A DNA stretch of 64,000 bases from Hydrogenivirga caldilitoris (GTDB lineage Bacteria > Aquificota > Aquificia > Aquificales > Aquificaceae). Position numbers and translations under genes: made by a program. The notes under the pieces are model-generated. The model was not told the origin of the DNA, did not search any database, and was given only the letters and a program-made list of their open reading frames with translations. The DNA lies in the NCBI RefSeq assembly GCF_003664005.1, contig NZ_RCCJ01000001.1, positions 744,001-808,000 on the forward strand, written 5' to 3'. Positions 62,108 to 64,000 of this stretch are shown in pieces; positions within the stretch are counted from its first letter, which is position 1, and each line of letters starts with the position of its first letter.

Positions 62108-64000
62108 GCTTTTTCTCAAAGAGAAGCCAAAGAAACTTCCTCATTTCTATGAAGAGGAAGAGACCAAAAGAGGTGAGCAGGACGTAAAGCCAATCTCTAA
62201 AGTTCAAAGGAACAGCGTGGAGAAATTCAGGAAATAGGTAGAGGGCGGAGAGCTGGAGAAGAAGACCTATAAGAAGTCCTGCATAGACGTAAGGGTTAAG
62301 GGTAAAGTTTCTCCAGGGTCTGTAAAAGAAGGGCAGGTCCCTTATAGTCTGAACTCCGTTGAACCACTGGTTCACAACCATTGAAGTGAAGGTAACGCTC
62401 AGTGCATGCTCGTAATCGCACATCTCCAAAAGATAGCGAAACAGGAGTATGTTAGCAAATCCCACAAAGAGGGCCGTTGAAAGTGTATCAATAAGCTGTC
62501 TCCTATCAAAGAAGACCTTCTCCGGTTTTCTGGGTTTCTCTCTCATAAGGTCCCTTTCCTCTCCATTAAAAGGGAAAGCTTTATCCTGAACTCCATCGGT
62601 AACTAAGTTTATCCAGAGGATTTGGGTTGGATATAGGGGAAAGGGCAGCTTCATGAGGAAGGCTAAGGAGAGGAGAATAACCTCATCAAAACTACTGGAC
62701 AGCAGGTAATAGATAGCCCTCCTTATGTTCCTCGCAATCACTCTTCCCCACCTGACTGCGTCCACTATGACCGAGAGGTTGTTGTCCGCTATGACCATTT
62801 TAGCCACGTCCCTTGCCGCCTGAGCTCCGGAGCCCATGGCTATGCCTATGTCCGCCACCTTGAGGGCTGGAACATCGTTTATTCCGTCTCCGGTAACGGC
62901 TACCACCTCACCCCTGCTCTGAAGAACCCTGACTATCCTGTACTTGTCTTCGGGTAGTGCCCTCGCAACGACCGTTATCCTTTTAAGGGCATTGTAGAGC
63001 TCCTCATCGGTGTAACTCTCTATCTGCCTTCCTTCCACAGCCCAGCTTCCTTCCCCGTATATTCCCACCTCTCTACCCACAGCTTTAGCTGTTTTGAGGT
63101 TGTCCCCGGTGAGCATTATCACCCTTATCCCTGCTTTCTTAGCTATCTCTACCGCTTCCCTTACACCCTCCTTGGGAGGGTCCAAAAAACCCACAAGCCC
63201 GACAATTCTTATCTTTACTTCTTCCGGAGAGCTCGGTATCTCTTCTACCTGTGCATACCCGAAAGCGAGAACCCTAAGCCCCTCCTCAGCCATTCTATCG
63301 TGCTCTTCAAGGATATCTTTCGGGACGTCTTCTGATAGGGAGCCAAGGCTTTCAAGGGCTCCTTTAATAAGGAGCAGTTTCCCTCCATCGCAGCGATGAA
63401 CTGTGGTCATGTAGCGCTTCCTGGTGTCAAAAGGAAACTCCCTTAATCTGGGACAGGCTTCCCTCACACGGAGGACATCAAAATCCATACCCTTAAGCCA
63501 TTTCACAAGGGCGACCTCAACCGGGTCTCCGGAAGACCCATCTGAGTTGTTGCACAGAGCAGCCACAAGTCTGAGCATTTCGGCATCCACTTCATAGACC
63601 TTCATGACCTTCAGCTTCCCCTCCGTTATAGTTCCTGTTTTATCGGTAGTTATGTAAGTGGTGCTACCAAGGGTCTCTGCCGCTGGAAGGTACCTTATGT
63701 AAGTCTTCCTCCTGCTCAACCTCACAGCGCCAACCACCAAGACAAGGGTTATTACTATTGGAAGACCTTCTGGAACTGCGGAGACAAGTTCGGCTATAAC
63801 AAGGAGAGCCACCTCATAGATACCTCTTCCCTGAAGGACACCGACAGCAAGAAGTAGGAGCAAGAGAAAGAGGAGGAGGAGCATCCACCTCCTTGAGAAA
63901 GCCTTTAGCGCTCTTGTGAGTGGTGTATCCGGAGACTTTTCCTCTGCCCTTAAACTTATCTTCCCAAGCTCAGTCCTGGCTCCGGTTGCATAAACAACCC
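62094..64000 (-). CDS. P-type cation-transporting ATPase, partial (P2-like)
   Basis: The frame is open to the right edge, so the N-terminal part is missing; the methionine at 63884 is internal (VVYATGARTELGKIS precedes it). Visible: ion-site PEGLP, phosphorylation loop TTDKTGTITEGK, nucleotide domain KGALESLGSL, MLTGDNLKTAKAVG, hinge VTGDGINDVPALKVADIGIAMGSG and six C-terminal TM helices including ILWINLVTDGVQDKAF. The PEGLP motif and six C-terminal helices indicate a P2-type (Ca/Mg/Mn-like) pump rather than a P1B metal pump. Ion not certain. About 635 residues are in the window. Confidence 0.92.
   Translation of the reverse strand, partial: VVYATGARTELGKISLRAEEKSPDTPLTRALKAFSRRWMLLLLFLLLLLLAVGVLQGRGIYEVALLVIAELVSAVPEGLPIVITLVLVVGAVRLSRRKTYIRYLPAAETLGSTTYITTDKTGTITEGKLKVMKVYEVDAEMLRLVAALCNNSDGSSGDPVEVALVKWLKGMDFDVLRVREACPRLREFPFDTRKRYMTTVHRCDGGKLLLIKGALESLGSLSEDVPKDILEEHDRMAEEGLRVLAFGYAQVEEIPSSPEEVKIRIVGLVGFLDPPKEGVREAVEIAKKAGIRVIMLTGDNLKTAKAVGREVGIYGEGSWAVEGRQIESYTDEELYNALKRITVVARALPEDKYRIVRVLQSRGEVVAVTGDGINDVPALKVADIGIAMGSGAQAARDVAKMVIADNNLSVIVDAVRWGRVIARNIRRAIYYLLSSSFDEVILLSLAFLMKLPFPLYPTQILWINLVTDGVQDKAFPFNGEERDLMREKPRKPEKVFFDRRQLIDTLSTALFVGFANILLFRYLLEMCDYEHALSVTFTSMVVNQWFNGVQTIRDLPFFYRPWRNFTLNPYVYAGLLIGLLLQLSALYLFPEFLHAVPLNFRDWLYVLLTSFGLFLFIEMRKFLWLLFEKKLTSR

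Noticed and set aside
63750-63884. Start of the P-type ATPase at the Met near 63884
   Set aside because: The same frame continues upstream to the window edge with P-type ATPase sequence, so the gene is cut by the window rather than short.

Overview
The window looks like chromosomal DNA of a hyperthermophilic bacterium of the Aquificaceae (Hydrogenobacter/Thermocrinis type). The evidence is a full-length reverse gyrase, a soluble group 2-type NiFe hydrogenase without export signal, Lys/Glu-rich proteins with AGG/AGA arginine codons, very tight gene packing, and scattered single biosynthetic genes such as dxs, hemC, aroK, dapB, pyrB and cimA rather than large pathway operons. I see no insertion sequence, prophage, CRISPR array or rRNA, and no stretch above 300 bases without a gene. 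The genus is an inference; no 16S gene is present.

Left end (1-5.8 kb): an arsenite-oxidation locus. aioB-aioA (Rieske and molybdopterin subunits; aioA runs off the left edge) are on the minus strand. They diverge from aioX-aioS-aioR (periplasmic arsenite-binding protein, sensor kinase, sigma-54 response regulator). Between them lie a gene for a secreted cysteine-rich protein, two palindromic 17-bp operator sites 21 bp apart, and a perfect -24/-12 sigma-54 promoter. The switch appears to be readable in the DNA: AioX senses As(III), AioS phosphorylates AioR, AioR binds the palindromes and activates aioBA.

5.8-25 kb: reverse gyrase, a small membrane protein, dxs, a hypothetical protein, trmB, the hydrogenase small and large subunits, DNA polymerase X, a dihydrolipoamide dehydrogenase, a MoeB/ThiF-type activating enzyme with a degenerate receiver protein, hemC, a HerA-like ATPase, a cell-wall amidase, an unusual diheme cytochrome c fusion and shikimate kinase. 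25-31 kb: a complete RND efflux operon (TolC, adaptor, pump) with a sigma-70 promoter overlapped by a perfect 24-bp palindrome.

31-52.5 kb: housekeeping genes in short runs. They include a DUF815 ATPase, a double ferritin-like protein, a YkuK-like RNase H fold protein, RlpA, cyclopropane fatty acid synthase, the run 81aa-dapB-mutS2-MBL-mlaF, a KhtTU-like K+/H+ antiporter with guaB, dtd, a periplasmic WD40 protein, thrS-plsC, and pyrB-thioredoxin protein-cimA.

52.6-58.1 kb: the most intriguing uncharacterised system. A five-gene operon with its own promoter encodes a circularly permuted ATP-grasp enzyme, an alpha-E protein, a transglutaminase-like protease and two M14-family (AstE/AspA-like) proteins. 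The second M14 protein has lost its zinc histidines. Right end (58.1-64 kb): initiator tRNA-fMet, two tiny genes, truD, mtaB, a HlyD-like adaptor and a truncated (window edge) P-type ATPase.

Two patterns run through the window. Eight of ten convergent protein-gene pairs overlap at their stop codons and the other two abut within 2 bp, and several genes have a TATAAT-like box only 6-8 nt before the start codon, suggesting leaderless mRNAs.
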